DNA of 64,000 nt from Spinacia oleracea (Eukaryota; Streptophyta; Magnoliopsida; Caryophyllales; Amaranthaceae). The first letter of the stretch is position 1. Each line of letters opens with the position of its first letter. The notes beneath the pieces are model-generated. The model saw only the letters and a list, made by a program, of their open reading frames with translations, ran no database searches and was not told where the DNA came from. The stretch is from positions 109,802,652 to 109,866,651 of the forward strand of contig NC_079491.1 of assembly GCF_020520425.1 (NCBI RefSeq), given 5' to 3'. Of this stretch, positions 10,956-22,794 are shown in pieces. The position numbers and the translations under genes were made by a program.

Positions 10956-13900
10956 TCAACTAACCTCGGGAAACAGCTCGGGATATTTCTTTCTCATTTC
11001 GTCCTCCGCTTCCCAAGTGGCTTCCTCATATTCTTGATTAGACCACAACACTTTGACAATTTTCACATCTTTAGTACGCGTACTACGCACTTTGCTATCA
11101 AGGATTTTGACAGGTCTTTCCTCAAAGGTTAGACTTTGGTCTAATTCTATGGTCTCCGGTTGCAACACATGCGATTTATCCGGGATATATTTCCTTAATT
11201 GAGATATGTGGAACAAATTTTGCACTCTATGCAAGTCCATAAGCAAGGCTAGTCTGTAAGCTACCTTTCCGATTCTTTCTAAGATCTCATATGGGCCTAT
11301 GTACTTAGGGCTTAACTTCCCTTTATTTCCAAATCTCATGACACCTTTCATTGGTGACACTTTGAGCAACACTTTATCACCTATGTTGAACTCTTCATCC
11401 CTACATTTCAAGTCTGCATAACTCTTTTGGCGATCCTGCGCTGCTTGGATCTTTGATTGGATGGTTCGGATTTGGTTCATGGTGTCCTCTATCATTTGAG
11501 GTCCCAACACTACGGTTTCACTAATATCGTTCCAGCAAAGTGGACTTCTACACTTTCGTCCATACAAAGCCTCAAATGGTGCCATTCCAATGCTAGCATG
11601 ATAGCTATTGTTATATAAAAACTCAATCAGATCTAGGCTATCTTCCCAACTTCCTTGGAAATCAATGACGCATGCCCGAAGCATGTCCTCCAGGGTTTGG
11701 ATAGTCCTTTCAGTTTGTCCATCCGTGGCTGGGTGGAAGGCTGTACTCATTTTCAATGTCGTACCAAAGCTCTTCTGCACACTTTTCCAGAAATTCGAAA
11801 GAAACCTTGAATCCCTATCTAATACGATATCCTTAGGAACTCCATGTAACCTCACAACATTCTTAATGTAGGCTTTAGCAAGTTGTTCCATCTTCCAGGT
11901 TTCCTTCATTGGTATAAACACTGCTGACCTAGTCAACCTATCTACCACAACCCAAATTGTATCATTCCCAGTCTTTGACTTAGGTAAACAAGTGACGAAG
12001 TCCATAGAAATACAGTCCCATTTCCAGCTTGGAATCTCTAAAGGTTGGACCTTCCCTTGAGGTCTCCTATGCTCAATCTTAACCTTCTGACAAGTCAGAC
12101 ATCTAGCCACAAATTCAGCCACTTCGTTCTTCATCCTTTGCCACCAACAGACCTTTTTCAAGTCCTTATACAACTTGTCACCACCTGGGTGCACAGAATA
12201 TGGCGTATTTTGCCCTTCTTTCATCAATCTCTCTTTCAGTTCTCCACACTTTTGAGGCACGCACCACCTGCCTTTGTACCTCAAACTTCCATCATCATGG
12301 AATTGGAATTCTAACTCCTTCCCTTGCGAAATCTTTTCCTTGATTCGCTCTAACTTCACATCACCAGCTTGATTCTCCCTAATCTCATCAAATATTGACG
12401 GGTGGATGGTTAAGGCATTCATCATTCCCTCAAGGCTTTCACCACTCACTATTTCAAGGTTCAAACGCTGCATGTCCTTACACAGCTCGTTAGCAACTAC
12501 TAACACATTAACACTATGACTTAATTTCCTACTCAAGGCATCCGCAACTACATTGGCTTTTCCTTCATGGTACTGGATATCTAAATCATAGTCCTTAATT
12601 AACTCCAACCACCTTCGTTGGCGCATATTCAAATCCTTCTGTGTGAAGATGTACTTCAAACTCTTGTGATCCGTAAATATCCTACACTTCACACCATACA
12701 GATAGTGTCTCCATATCTTCAATGCAAACACTATAGCAGCCAACTCTAAATCATGGGTAGGGTAATTGGATTCATATGGCTTCAATTGCCTTGACGCATA
12801 CGCAATAACCTTCCCGTTTTTCATCAATACACACCCTAAACCATTCCTAGAGGCATCACTATACACATTGTATGCACCACTCTCATCTGGTAAGGTTAAT
12901 ACTGGCGCGGTTGTCAATCGCGTCTTTAAGGCTTGGAATGCTTCCTCACACTGGTCACTCCATTCAAACTTCGTTTCCTTCTTCATCAAGGTAGTCATGG
13001 GCTTGGCTATCCTAGAGAAGTCTTGCACAAAGCGTCTATAGTAGCCAGCCAATCCCAGAAAACTACGAATGTCAGTCACACTCTTGGGTGTAGGCCATTC
13101 ACTAACAGCTTTGATCTTAGCAGGGTCAACTGCCACTCCTTTTGACACAAAATGTCCCAAAAATGCAACTCTTTCCAACCAAAACTCACACTTTGAGAAC
13201 TTGGCATACAACTGGTTATCTCTCAAGGTACTCAACACCGATCTCAAGTGTTCCGCGTGATCTTCTTCACTCTTTGAATACACTAGGATGTCATCTATGA
13301 AAACCACTACAAACTTGTCGAAATAGGCATGGAATACACGGTTCATTAAGTCCATAAATATTGCAGGGGCATTGGTTAACCCAAAAGGCATAACACTGAA
13401 CTCATAATGTCCGTATCTAGTCCTGAATGCGGTCTTTGGTATGTCATGGTCAGCGATTCTCAATTGATGATAACCCGAACGCAAATCGATCTTTGAAAAG
13501 ATTCCTGCTCTTTTTAGTTGGTCAAATAGGTCATCTATCCTAGGTAATGGATACTTGTTCTTGATTGTGACCTTATTGAGCTCCTTGTAGTCTATACAGA
13601 GCCTCATACTTCCATCCTTTTTCTTCACAAATAACACTGGTGCTCCCCAAGGCGATGCACTTGGCCTAATATAACCTTTCTCCAATAGATCCTCTAGTTG
13701 GCCTTTTAACTCATTCATTTCTGCTGGAGCCATTCGATAAGGTGCTTTTGAAATAGGGGCGGTTCCAGGCACTAAATCTATGGTAAAGTCTATAGGTCGA
13801 TTGGGAGGCATCCCCGGGATCTCTTCTGGAAATACATCAAGGAATTCATTGACTATTGCAATATCCTCAGGCTGATCCTTGATCACATGCTCTAGGTTCC

Positions 13901-14396
13901 TCACATTACATAAGAAGGTTGGGTTCCCTTTATTGACTAGCTTCACGAGTTCCATTGCCGTGATGATTCCTATGTTCTTAGGCTTACCAAAACGACGATA
14001 TGACACTACTTTTCCTAGGCTAGACCTCAAGTGAACCTTCTGCTTCTCACAATCTATTTTGGCTTTGAACTTGGCCAACCAATCCATCCCTAGAATTACA
14101 TCTAGCTCTCCTAACTCAAATTCGATTAGGTTAGATAAGAATACGGTCTTGGCTATGGTCAAAGGCACATCTTTATGAATTTTGGTACACTCCATTATAC
14201 TACCAGTAGGTATGACTATGGGTACCTCAATTGGTTCAGGCTCTTTCAACCCTAGTTTCCCCAAAGCATCTACTGATATAAAAGAATAAGTCGTACCAGA
14301 ATCAAATAGAACTTTAACTAAAACGGAATTAATAGAAAAAGTACTCGCTATGACGTCAGAGGAAGTCTCTGCTTCTTGCCTAGATATCACATTCAA
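10956..14396 (-). CDS. Ty3/Gypsy pol polyprotein (protease-RT-RNase H-integrase-chromodomain)
   Basis: This is an open frame of 1146 residues. A retropepsin-like motif FDSGTTYSF lies near residues 31-39. Reverse transcriptase spans about 215-480 with FIDDI at 366-370, and RNase H begins with YSDAS near 512. The integrase zinc region spans 729-770 and the DDE core has D799, D860 and E896. A C-terminal chromodomain-like segment covers about 1095-1143 ([17 protein letters not shown]). Integrase plus chromodomain places it among chromoviruses, and the style is Tekay/Del. The first His expected in the integrase HHCC finger looks replaced ([11 protein letters not shown], residues 728-738), which could reduce function. 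The frame continues upstream to an in-frame TAG at 14499-14501 that separates it from gag. Confidence 0.9.
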   Translation of the reverse strand: MNVISRQEAETSSDVIASTFSINSVLVKVLFDSGTTYSFISVDALGKLGLKEPEPIEVPIVIPTGSIMECTKIHKDVPLTIAKTVFLSNLIEFELGELDVILGMDWLAKFKAKIDCEKQKVHLRSSLGKVVSYRRFGKPKNIGIITAMELVKLVNKGNPTFLCNVRNLEHVIKDQPEDIAIVNEFLDVFPEEIPGMPPNRPIDFTIDLVPGTAPISKAPYRMAPAEMNELKGQLEDLLEKGYIRPSASPWGAPVLFVKKKDGSMRLCIDYKELNKVTIKNKYPLPRIDDLFDQLKRAGIFSKIDLRSGYHQLRIADHDIPKTAFRTRYGHYEFSVMPFGLTNAPAIFMDLMNRVFHAYFDKFVVVFIDDILVYSKSEEDHAEHLRSVLSTLRDNQLYAKFSKCEFWLERVAFLGHFVSKGVAVDPAKIKAVSEWPTPKSVTDIRSFLGLAGYYRRFVQDFSRIAKPMTTLMKKETKFEWSDQCEEAFQALKTRLTTAPVLTLPDESGAYNVYSDASRNGLGCVLMKNGKVIAYASRQLKPYESNYPTHDLELAAIVFALKIWRHYLYGVKCRIFTDHKSLKYIFTQKDLNMRQRRWLELIKDYDLDIQYHEGKANVVADALSRKLSHSVNVLVVANELCKDMQRLNLEIVSGESLEGMMNALTIHPSIFDEIRENQAGDVKLERIKEKISQGKELEFQFHDDGSLRYKGRWCVPQKCGELKERLMKEGQNTPYSVHPGGDKLYKDLKKVCWWQRMKNEVAEFVARCLTCQKVKIEHRRPQGKVQPLEIPSWKWDCISMDFVTCLPKSKTGNDTIWVVVDRLTRSAVFIPMKETWKMEQLAKAYIKNVVRLHGVPKDIVLDRDSRFLSNFWKSVQKSFGTTLKMSTAFHPATDGQTERTIQTLEDMLRACVIDFQGSWEDSLDLIEFLYNNSYHASIGMAPFEALYGRKCRSPLCWNDISETVVLGPQMIEDTMNQIRTIQSKIQAAQDRQKSYADLKCRDEEFNIGDKVLLKVSPMKGVMRFGNKGKLSPKYIGPYEILERIGKVAYRLALLMDLHRVQNLFHISQLRKYIPDKSHVLQPETIELDQSLTFEERPVKILDSKVRSTRTKDVKIVKVLWSNQEYEEATWEAEDEMRKKYPELFPEVS

Positions 14397-14498
14397 CTTT
14401 CCTTGGGCAACTCCTTTGTTATAGCCACCTCCATTGGTGTTCTCATTGTTGTTTCGGTTCCCATTCTGCTGTTGGTTCCCTCCAGGCTTTCCATGGTT

Positions 14499-15525
14499 CT
14501 AGTGATTGCCATTGCTATTGCCATTGTTACCACCTTGGTAGTTCCTTTGGTTTCCACCTCCATTTCCCCCATTCCGGTTCTGATTATTTCGGTTATTGCC
14601 TTGGTGATTACCTTGGTTAGGCTTTCCATTCTTAGAATAGCATTCATACTCCCTATGGCCTAACTTCAGACAGAACCTACAAGTCACCAAGTTTCCATCA
14701 CAATCCTTTCCAGGGTGATTCATGTTACAGCGCCTACATTCGTAGGTCCGTACTCCATTCCTTCCAGACTGATTTCCACCACCTTGGTTGTTGCGATTAC
14801 CACCATTGTTAGCCCTAAACTGGAAATTCCCATTTCCTTTGTGCTTCTTAAAATTCCCCTGATTCTGATGGTTATTCCCTTGATTCGAGCTTCCACCATC
14901 CTACTACCATTCTTCCTTTGTTGTAACCCATACAAGTGAGCAGCTTTCCCGTACAGGGTGTCCAATGAGGTAAAGGTCTCTCCAACAGCTGTAAGTCCAT
15001 GGTCAAACCATTCTCAAATCTTTGAGCCCTGAGCTCTTCCGTTGCCACCACTTCAGGTGCAAACCTAGACAGCTCTATAAACTTAGAATAGTATTCCGTC
15101 ACTGACAGACCTCCCATTTTGAGTTCAATGAACTCTTGCGCCTTTTGCTTTTTCAGATAAGGTGGGTAAAACTTGTTCCTTAGTGCAGTTTTGAATGCTT
15201 CCCATCCAAAGTTAGGTGTGGCTCTAAGGGTGTTTTCACATCGTTGCCACCATAAATCAGCTTCACCTCTCAGGTAGTACACAACACTATTCACCCTAGG
15301 GTTTTCGGGGCAATTCACAGCTACAATGAGTTTATCAAACTCTCTCAACCAGTTCTCAAGCACACTGGGTTCAATCTCTCCGCTATAGAGTGGAGGCTTG
15401 CTTTGAGCTATTTTCTTAAACATTTCCCCAGCCGGATCATGCATTGGGTTGGCTCTGGTTTGAGCTAGGTCTCGAACTACCTCAGCTAGTTGTCTAACCA
15501 CATCAGAAATCTCTTGGTTAGCCAT
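14499..15525 (-). pseudogene. Tekay gag, frame-broken
   Basis: The N-terminal two-thirds reads from 15525 (MANQEISDVVRQLAEVV) with a retrotransposon-gag core such as WWQRCENTLR and FYPPYLKKQKAQEFI. The frame is lost around 14900-15000, where the C-terminal part moves to another frame. That part has two CX2CX4HX4C zinc knuckles (CRRCNMNHPGKDC and CRFCLKLGHREYEC) and an Asn/Gly-rich tail. An in-frame stop at 14499-14501 separates gag from protease. The start at 15525 is chosen because homologous alignment begins there and a leader with no gag sequence lies upstream. The protein as encoded would be truncated. Confidence 0.8.
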
Positions 15526-15972
15526 ATCCCTTCTCCTGAATAAATAAAAAGGCTAACTTTAATATTGGTTGGACATGACATCACTAAGGCACTAGTTCGA
15601 CAACGAACCTACTCACAACAAGAACACATTTAAGCGCAACCTAGGGGAAGAGTTGGCGCCATTCTTGGGCCTTCTCACCCCACTATTCGATGCAAGTAAA
15701 TTTAGATGGTTGCTACTAAACCACCTTGCACATAAAATTTCATTGAAGAAATAACAAATAATCCCTTTGCGATACCCACAAGACTTAGAATTGAGAATTA
15801 AACTTAAAGGATAACGAAAAGGAAATTCTATTCTTTTATTAAAACTCCAATGAATAAGTCTTACATCCACTAATGCCATAGCATTTATTCTCCAACTATA
15901 AAAACTAAAACCATAAATAGTAGCTTTGCCACTTTATTAATCAACGAAAATAAAACTATGGATTTCATTTCT
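15526..15972 (-). other. Tekay spacer between gag and extra ORF
   Basis: No coding motif was seen. An 88-codon ORF at 15613-15879 on the minus strand has no recognisable domain. The stretch separates gag from the upstream acidic ORF. Confidence 0.4.
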
Positions 15973-16659
15973 CTAGAGACTAACGTCATCACGACGATCA
16001 TTTCTTTCCTTGTATTGCTCTAGAGTAAAGTCTTGATCATTAGGATCATCCAAATCTTCTTTCGGATCCGAGTCTTCATCCATAGCCTCATCATTTTGCT
16101 GTGGCTCACTATCAACCACATTATTCTCTTCAAACTCATCTTCAGATCCACTGGATATCTCAATAGTGGGTTCAGGAACTATAGGGTTAGGATTTTCAAT
16201 CTCTACCACATCATCATCACTATCCTCCTCAACCTCACTAGTTGGCTCATCATGGATCATGTCATCCTCACCATCACTTTCTACTCCTCCATAGGCTATA
16301 CCTAGACCCGCAGAATACTTCCCATCCTCATAGCTATTTTCTGCAACCTCTAAGATAGTAGCAAGAACCTCAGAGTCATACTTCCACCTACCATCACTAG
16401 TCCCATATTTGTACCAATTAGGGGTACCATCACCAAAATGCATGTCACTGAACTTGTTCTTAAGGTCTATGTAAGGGTTCTTATGGGGTAAACAATGTAT
16501 AACCATACTAGCCATCATATCTTTGTGCCTAAGGTGGGGCATATTCTTGGTCGAAGCCAAATAGTCACAAGCAAACACGATCTTCTGAACATACGTGCGA
16601 GGAGTCTCATTATCCATCTTCTCTAAGTATCCTAGACTGGTGAACTTAGAAGGTAGCAT
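15973..16659 (-). CDS. Extra acidic ORF upstream of gag in the Tekay element
   Basis: A 228-codon frame lies in the sense orientation between the 5' LTR and gag. The first ATG gives MLPSKFTSLGYLEK. A longer open frame reaches 16680, where TTTTCAG on the minus strand looks like a splice acceptor, so it may be a 3' exon. The N-terminal ~110 residues are mixed and hydrophilic, with aromatic and His residues. The C-terminal ~110 residues are strongly acidic (runs of D and E such as EEDSDDDVVEIE), probably disordered. No domain is recognised. Acidic tails occur in chromatin-binding proteins and transcription activators, but any role here is conjecture. The frame is open although the adjacent gag is broken, which suggests it was recently coding. 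It could also be a captured host gene fragment. Confidence 0.55.
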   Translation of the reverse strand: MLPSKFTSLGYLEKMDNETPRTYVQKIVFACDYLASTKNMPHLRHKDMMASMVIHCLPHKNPYIDLKNKFSDMHFGDGTPNWYKYGTSDGRWKYDSEVLATILEVAENSYEDGKYSAGLGIAYGGVESDGEDDMIHDEPTSEVEEDSDDDVVEIENPNPIVPEPTIEISSGSEDEFEENNVVDSEPQQNDEAMDEDSDPKEDLDDPNDQDFTLEQYKERNDRRDDVSL

Positions 16660-17411
16660 CCTTAATTCCTGAAAATTCACAACTCAAAAGTCTTACTAAC
16701 GCGTTTCCATAGAAATTCCAACCCCAAAAGGATACAATAAATAGTTCGTGGAGCCATACAAATTCAATGCACAAATATATGCTCAACATGAAATATGATG
16801 CAATTAATCACATGAAGCAATATAAAACATGGTTAGAACATATACATGGCACTTAATAATCACATTGTCACATAATATGCATTCTTAGACTAATATGCCC
16901 TTTTTAGTCTACCCATTTCTCACTTGAAAATAATATTAATTTTCGAAATTAATTAAGAAATAACTCCCAACTTTGTTGAAATTATTTAAATTAAAATCGA
17001 AAATTAATAAGAATTATTAATTAATTAAATAAATAAACAAAATTTCGGATAATTTAAAAAAAGAAAATTTTAAACGTAAATTCGAAATAATATTCGAATA
17101 AAAATAAATAAATGATTAAAATAATCCGGATAATTAAATAAAATAATTTCCGAAATTAATTCGAAAAATTTCGGAAGAAAAAAATTTCGAAAAAAATAAA
17201 ATTTAATTAATATTAAATTATAATCCGACTTTTCCACTAATTTCAAACGACCCAAAATAATTGATATTTGACCTTTAAAATATTGAGTACTCAAAATAAT
17301 ACGTTTTGATTTTAGGAAAATAATTTTCGAAAATCCTAAAGTTCCGCAATCGTAGTTTAAGGATTTACCACTTTGCACTATAAATTAATGCAAAGCAGCT
17401 CTCAAACTAGA
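16660..17411 (-). other. Tekay 5' leader
   Basis: This is an AT-rich untranslated region between the primer-binding site and the extra ORF. No coding motif was seen. A potential splice acceptor lies at its 3' edge (16669-16675 on the minus strand, TTTTCAG). Confidence 0.5.
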
Positions 17412-17426
17412 GCTCTGAAAATACCA
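17412..17426 (-). promoter_or_regulatory. Tekay primer-binding site (iMet-like with insertion)
   Basis: The minus strand reads TGGTATTTTCAGAGC three bases after the 5' LTR. It resembles the initiator-Met tRNA complement TGGTATCAGAGC but with three extra T residues in the middle. The extra bases may weaken priming or may be damage. Confidence 0.55.
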
Positions 17427-17429
17427 CTT

Positions 17430-20401
17430 TGTAACACCCTAATAATTCCTTGCTTTTATAAAACCATTTTCCAACTTAAAATAAAGGAATTACTAAAGCA
17501 TTACCGCCACCGTGATAACGGTTAAGGCTATTACCAGAATTACGCAGCGGAATTAAATGTCAACTAACTTTTAAAAACATAATAAATGAAATATTGAGGC
17601 CTCCTACAATTTGGAACCATAATGGCCCAAAACCCAAAGTATAAATAATTCAAACGTTTCAAACATAATTAAAGTAAAGTTAAATAGTTCAAAATACGAA
17701 AACATGCAACTCTCTCGATCATCCCAAGCCACATGATTCCGATCTACCAACCTGCTATTTTATTCTACTCCCCATCAATGCAAGTGCAAATGATTGATCA
17801 TCATAGGGTCATTAAGGCAAAGGCCATGACCAGACGACACAAAGAACGTAATCAGCAAAAGTTGAGTACTTACAAGCATAGAGTAAACGAAACTAAAACA
17901 TGCATCACTCACTAAGTACTAATCAACATGCAAAAGCCATATAATAATTAACGACCAATCATGAATGCAAGACTCGACTCTTGACTCGACTCTTGACTCA
18001 CAATTTAATTAGAATAAGCTTCGAACGGGGCAAAAGAAATATTCCATAAAGGAAAGGTGATGGGAGCCAACCATACACCAAAGAATAAATAAAAAAATCG
18101 AGCCATACCGAGTGTCGGGCCATACCGACGGAATTCCTGCGCATAATATAAATGAAACAACGTCTTGTATCATTAGTAGGAGTACGAGCTTTCCGGCAAG
18201 ACTCCCCCCATTGTTCATACTCAAGGTATATACGTTCCAAGAGTTTTGAAGCTTGTTCTGGTTGCACTTTACGTTTATTAATATTTTATTAAAGGCAAAC
18301 TCAAGACTCGACAACATGCACACATACAATTAATAAACAACAACCAAAACAATCTTATTTTAAATGCTTTAGGACTCGTGATCAACAAGGCAAGACACTT
18401 GTGATATTACTACCATGTTCCTCCTCACCAAAGTGAGACTCCACATCATGCATATTAACATGAGGGTTGTGCCCTTGCACGACAAATCCTAATTCATTTC
18501 ATACATAAAACTCCCAACTGAACCCTACATGTGCGGTTGCTTACGTGAGCTAACCCTTCACATGTGGTAAAATAAATAGTACAACGAGGTACGAATAATT
18601 GGCTCAAAGTATGCTAGACATCCCGTACAATAGCATACAAATAAATAATCCATCCCTTGCATGTGAAATAAACCATACATGCATAAATATTGAACAACAT
18701 GATTGACAATGGAATCCATACTCATAATGATTTCAACATGCTTGTTCCACCAACAATTCAATAATTCTAATAATATTAATCCACATAATCGTTCACCAAA
18801 TCATATATGAATCCACATAATATAATCCACATCATCAACAATCATATAATGTCATTGACAAAAAGGTGTGGTCGCCCTAGACTTGTACGTACCTTGAATA
18901 CCTAAGCGTAGGGGCCACTTTGCAATAAAGAGCACTCAACTAGAAATCACCTCCTATCATCAAAATAATGAAACTTAAATTATTTCCATGTTCATTAAAT
19001 TTCCAGCAACTTTATAATATTTAAAACCTCCTTTAAACTTTAGAATTCAATTGTTTTTCAATAATGCAATCGTCTCAATTTGCAAAATCAATCCCAAGTA
19101 CAAAAATATACTTTTTCCGCCTTAAAAATCAATAAAAATCAACACTTTAAACCTTTATTCAAATCTGAAAATATAATTGATTATCATAATTAAAATTATC
19201 ACCTAATTATGCTAATCAATTGACTCATTAGGTCTAGGTTAAAACCCTAACTTGAAAATCACAATAAAACTAGTTTATTATCATAAAAATCAATGCTTTA
19301 TTTAATAAACAAATCTGAAAATTCCTCCTTTAATAATTAAAACCAACCTAATGAATCACAACACACAAATCCTCAAACCACGGTATTCATAACCGGTTCC
19401 CAGCATTTTAATTTCTCAAAACAATATTAATATAATAATTTAAAATACGGAATTTAAATAGAATAGCTAAGGAAGAAGAGAATTATACCAATCCGGCCTA
19501 TAGCACGGAACAACCACGAATTAATGTGATTGGGAAAAAAAGAAATCAAATTACGAGCACGAACAACACACACACGCGTGTGTGCGCGCAGGGGCGAAGG
19601 GCGCAGCGGGGCTTGCGCGCGGGACAGGGCACACAACACGCTGGGGCACGCACGCGAGAGAAGGGGCGAGAGCTAGGTTATGCGCTGAGCACACGAGCAA
19701 CAAAGAGGCACAGCAGCAACGTAGGCACGAGGGCACGCTGCGGCTGTGGGCGAGGGACGAGAGGGACAGCGCGCGCTGGCGCGAGAGAGAGCGAGTGAGC
19801 GAGTGTGGTTGCTGGCGCGCGAGGGCGAGAGAGGGAGTGAGGGAGTGTTGGGCGCTGGGGCGCGACAACACACGAGGGCACAAGGCAGCGCACTGGGCGT
19901 GAGGCCGAGCAGCACGAGGGCGCGAGCACGGATGAGTGCGTGCGGACGAGAGAAGAGAGGGAGAGAGGAGTGTTGGGCAAGCAACGCAAAAATAGGGTTT
20001 ATGAATTTTAGGGGCTCATTTAATGATGGGGGAGTCCTATTTATAGGCTCCCTAATCCCTTGATGGGCTAGGCTTAAGAAATTAGAATTGGGCTTAGGGA
20101 ATTAAATGATTGGGCTAGCTTAGGATTTAATTTAAACTCTTTGGATTGGGCTCGATTAATAAAACGAATTGGACTTTTTATTTAAAACCCAAAGCTTTAA
20201 TAATAATTTGCAACTCATTTAATTTCCCGACTCAAGAATTAAATTCGTTTCGTAATTAATTAAAATAATAAATATTCTAATTAATTAAAATACTTTAAAT
20301 AAAATACATTTAAATATTATTTAAATGTTAATAAATCGTAAAATGCTTTATAAATATAATAAAATATACTTATAAATATTATAAAAATACGAGGTATTAC
20401 A
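17430..20401 (-). mobile_element. Tekay/Del Gypsy 5' LTR (2972 bp)
   Basis: The LTR is bounded by TGTAACACCC on the left and GGTATTACA on the right, giving TG...CA ends on the minus strand. It is nearly collinear with 7809-10684, with scattered substitutions and small indels. It contains a GC-rich block at 19555-19985. No 5-bp target duplication could be matched because the other end of the element is eroded. Confidence 0.9.
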
Positions 20402-20700
20402 ACGACTGTGCGAGTATTAAGGGGGTATTACTATCGAAGTGAAGGGCGGGTGAGATAACTTAACGCTTGACGCAAGTGGTGAATGAGAATGAAAATCATT
20501 TTATCTATATGTACTCTTACTTGTTTTAATTGTTTGAATAAGTAAGATACCGAATGAGCAATAACAAATTTATCCATCATTAATTATTTTTATTTGGAGA
20601 ATGTCTATAAACTCTGTATTATTTATGATAATTGTCTACCAGATTTCGTGCAAATTTAAATTTAGATTTTAACTCGTGCATCGCACGGGTACTGTACTAG
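20402..20700 (+). mobile_element. Helitron 3' terminus
   Basis: The segment ends with the stem-loop CGTGC-ATC-GCACG (20675-20687), then GGTACTGTACTAG followed by T. A short GC stem-loop about 10 bases before a CTAG end and insertion next to T are diagnostic of plant Helitrons. The 5' portion is missing here because the Tekay element abuts at 20401. Confidence 0.75.
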
Positions 20701-20988
20701 TACAATACTATTTAACCCTAGTAAAATAACACATAATAAGGATACTTAGCAATCTTAGAACATCACTAGGTTTTTAGCAACAATATTATTAACGCAACGT
20801 TACCATACTTATAGACATACTAATCTAACATAATCGCATGCCTAAAATCTTATAAGGAGTACTAAATAAATAATTTTATCTTGATATGTTTTAACTAAAT
20901 AAATATTATAGATCAAGTAAGTGAGCGAGTGTAAAAAAGTGGGTGGATATAAGGGAAATGAATAAAATGAGAGAAAGTGAGTGAAAAA
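20701..20988. other. AT-rich spacer between two Helitrons
   Basis: No coding potential and no repeat was recognised. Confidence 0.4.
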
Positions 20989-21140
20989 TCTCTATTATAT
21001 AAGCCAGCTCCTGAGGTCATTTTAGTAACTTAACTTTTCGTGTCCACCTGCTAATATACAAAAATACCCCCCCCCCCCCCCCCCCGTATTACAGACCTCT
21101 CCACAATAACCTAGGGTTCTTCCTCGCCGTTCCCGCGGAG

Positions 21141-21412
21141 ATGGTCTTCAACCGCACCCTCGCTCTTTCTCTCTCTACTCCATCTCCCTATCTCTTTCTT
21201 CCGATTTCTTCTACTTTTCAAAACCTTCTCCCCTCTTCGTTCTCTCCTCCGTCTCTCGTCGTCGCCTCCATCGGAAACCGCGACGGAGGAGATCGTAGTC
21301 GCCACCATTGTTCAAGTTTGTTGAAAAGACGACCTCCACATCGGAGCAACGATTTCAACGCTATACACTGCCACCAACGCAATGGAGTATCCTGCAGTTC
21401 CAATTCACCCTC
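21141..21412 (+). pseudogene. Helitron-borne 5' exon-like segment
   Basis: An open frame begins MVFNRTLALSLSTPSP and is Ser/Pro-rich. A second frame in the same segment reads MEYPAVPIHPPRNSK from 21380 and stops at a possible donor. The base composition is unlike the surrounding AT-rich introns, which suggests a captured first exon or UTR. The parent gene is not identified from this part alone. Confidence 0.35.
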
Positions 21413-22489
21413 CTCGAAATTCAAAGTAATTATCTCTTATTTTTTATTTTCTGGGTTTTATTTCAATTTTCGGGTTTTAATTAGAATTTCAATTTTTTAT
21501 TTCAGTTTTTCAGGTTACAATTAATGGTAATTTGTTGATTTTTGCTCAGTTTCTTCATAAAGAGCCTCCTATACGAGCTATTGGACTTGAGAATGCGTAA
21601 TTCAATACGGGTGAGATTTCAATCATTTTGTTTAAATTTTCATTTTTTTCCAATCGATTATGGAGATTTTTGTTGATTTGATGTGTTTTTTCCGATTTTA
21701 TTTGACTTCCTTAACAGACTTAGGGATTACAGGCGTATCAAAAGCTCCTTGACAATTTAAGCAAAGCTCTTTGAGTTTAATTTATTTTTTTCACTATTTG
21801 TTGAGTTTTTTAAATTTATATTTGCTTGATTTCTGTAATTTTAAAATGGATATTTGTAAACATTTTATTAATTTGGAAATTATTTGAATTCATCGAATCC
21901 AAAAATTCCCAAATTTATGTGATTTTGAAGTAATTTGAAGTTTTAGGTAATGATTTTTTTTTAAATATTTTTTGTTGGATTTTACCTAGGCGTTGGATTG
22001 TTTGAATGATTATAAATGCGTATGAATTGAGTTACTCAATATACATTTCCGACTTTATGTCGCTTTGAGTTGGTTAGGTGCTGATTTTTGTGATAATTTA
22101 TGTGGGTTTTGGAATTTTTGACTGATTAAAAGAGTTAAATTGTATTTTTATCAATTTTTTAGTTGATGTAATTTTACTTTTCAAAATTTATGTGCTTTGG
22201 AGTTGGTTTGCATTTCTGGGTACTGAATTTTTAAATTAATTTTGTGCTGAATTTATCTTTCTTTTAGTGTGAACTTTTGTGGGATGTTTGAGTGGGTTTA
22301 GTCTGATGATAGGGATTGGTGAATGCAGGACTATGTGTATTTTCATAAGCACTTCCAATCGCGTGCTATTATTTCATAACTAATGTATCGCCCAAGCCCA
22401 ACTCCAAAGTTGTTCTAGAGGATCATTTCATCCATGTCAAGGAGATCAGTTGCTGCCCATCCTTATTGGGATCATTCATCTAAGCATGT

Positions 22490-22794
22490 TTAGTAAAGAA
22501 GTTTACAGAGGTCTCTTCCATGTGAATCATCAGAGTGTGTTGCAGCTCTTCCTGGAGATTTCATTCTCTACTTTCAGGTAGGACGTGATCATTCAATTGA
22601 CATAGATTTGGATGTATCTTTTTACATGGTAATATTCTAACATTTTGCCTTTTGTACTTCAATTATTTATCCAGGAAGGTAAAGAGCATACACTTTACTT
22701 TGATGCTCATGTCCTTGATGCTTAAAGGAGGAGACATGATGTAAGAGGTTGTCGCTGTAGGTTTCTGGTTCGTTAGAATCATGATCAGTCTAAG
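22490..22794 (+). pseudogene. SAWADEE-domain (SHH1/SHH2-like) gene fragment captured in Helitron
   Basis: Two exon-like blocks flank an intron with GT-AG borders. Block 1 ends at 22577 and reads [20 protein letters not shown], followed by GTAGGA. Block 2, 22675-22794, follows TTATCCAG and reads EGKEHTLYFDAHVLDA, a stop, RRRHDVRGCRCRFLVR, a stop and a short tail, with a donor at its end. The Ser-Glu-Cys and RGCRCRFLVRY-like segments are what I know from plant SAWADEE domains. That family includes SHH1, which reads methylated H3K9 and recruits RNA polymerase IV. Stops near the start of block 1 and two in block 2 show it is no longer coding. The family call rests on recognition of these motifs only. 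Confidence 0.6.

Noticed and set aside
21067..21085. Long C homopolymer
   Set aside because: It could be genuine, but homopolymers are prone to assembly error; no function is inferred.
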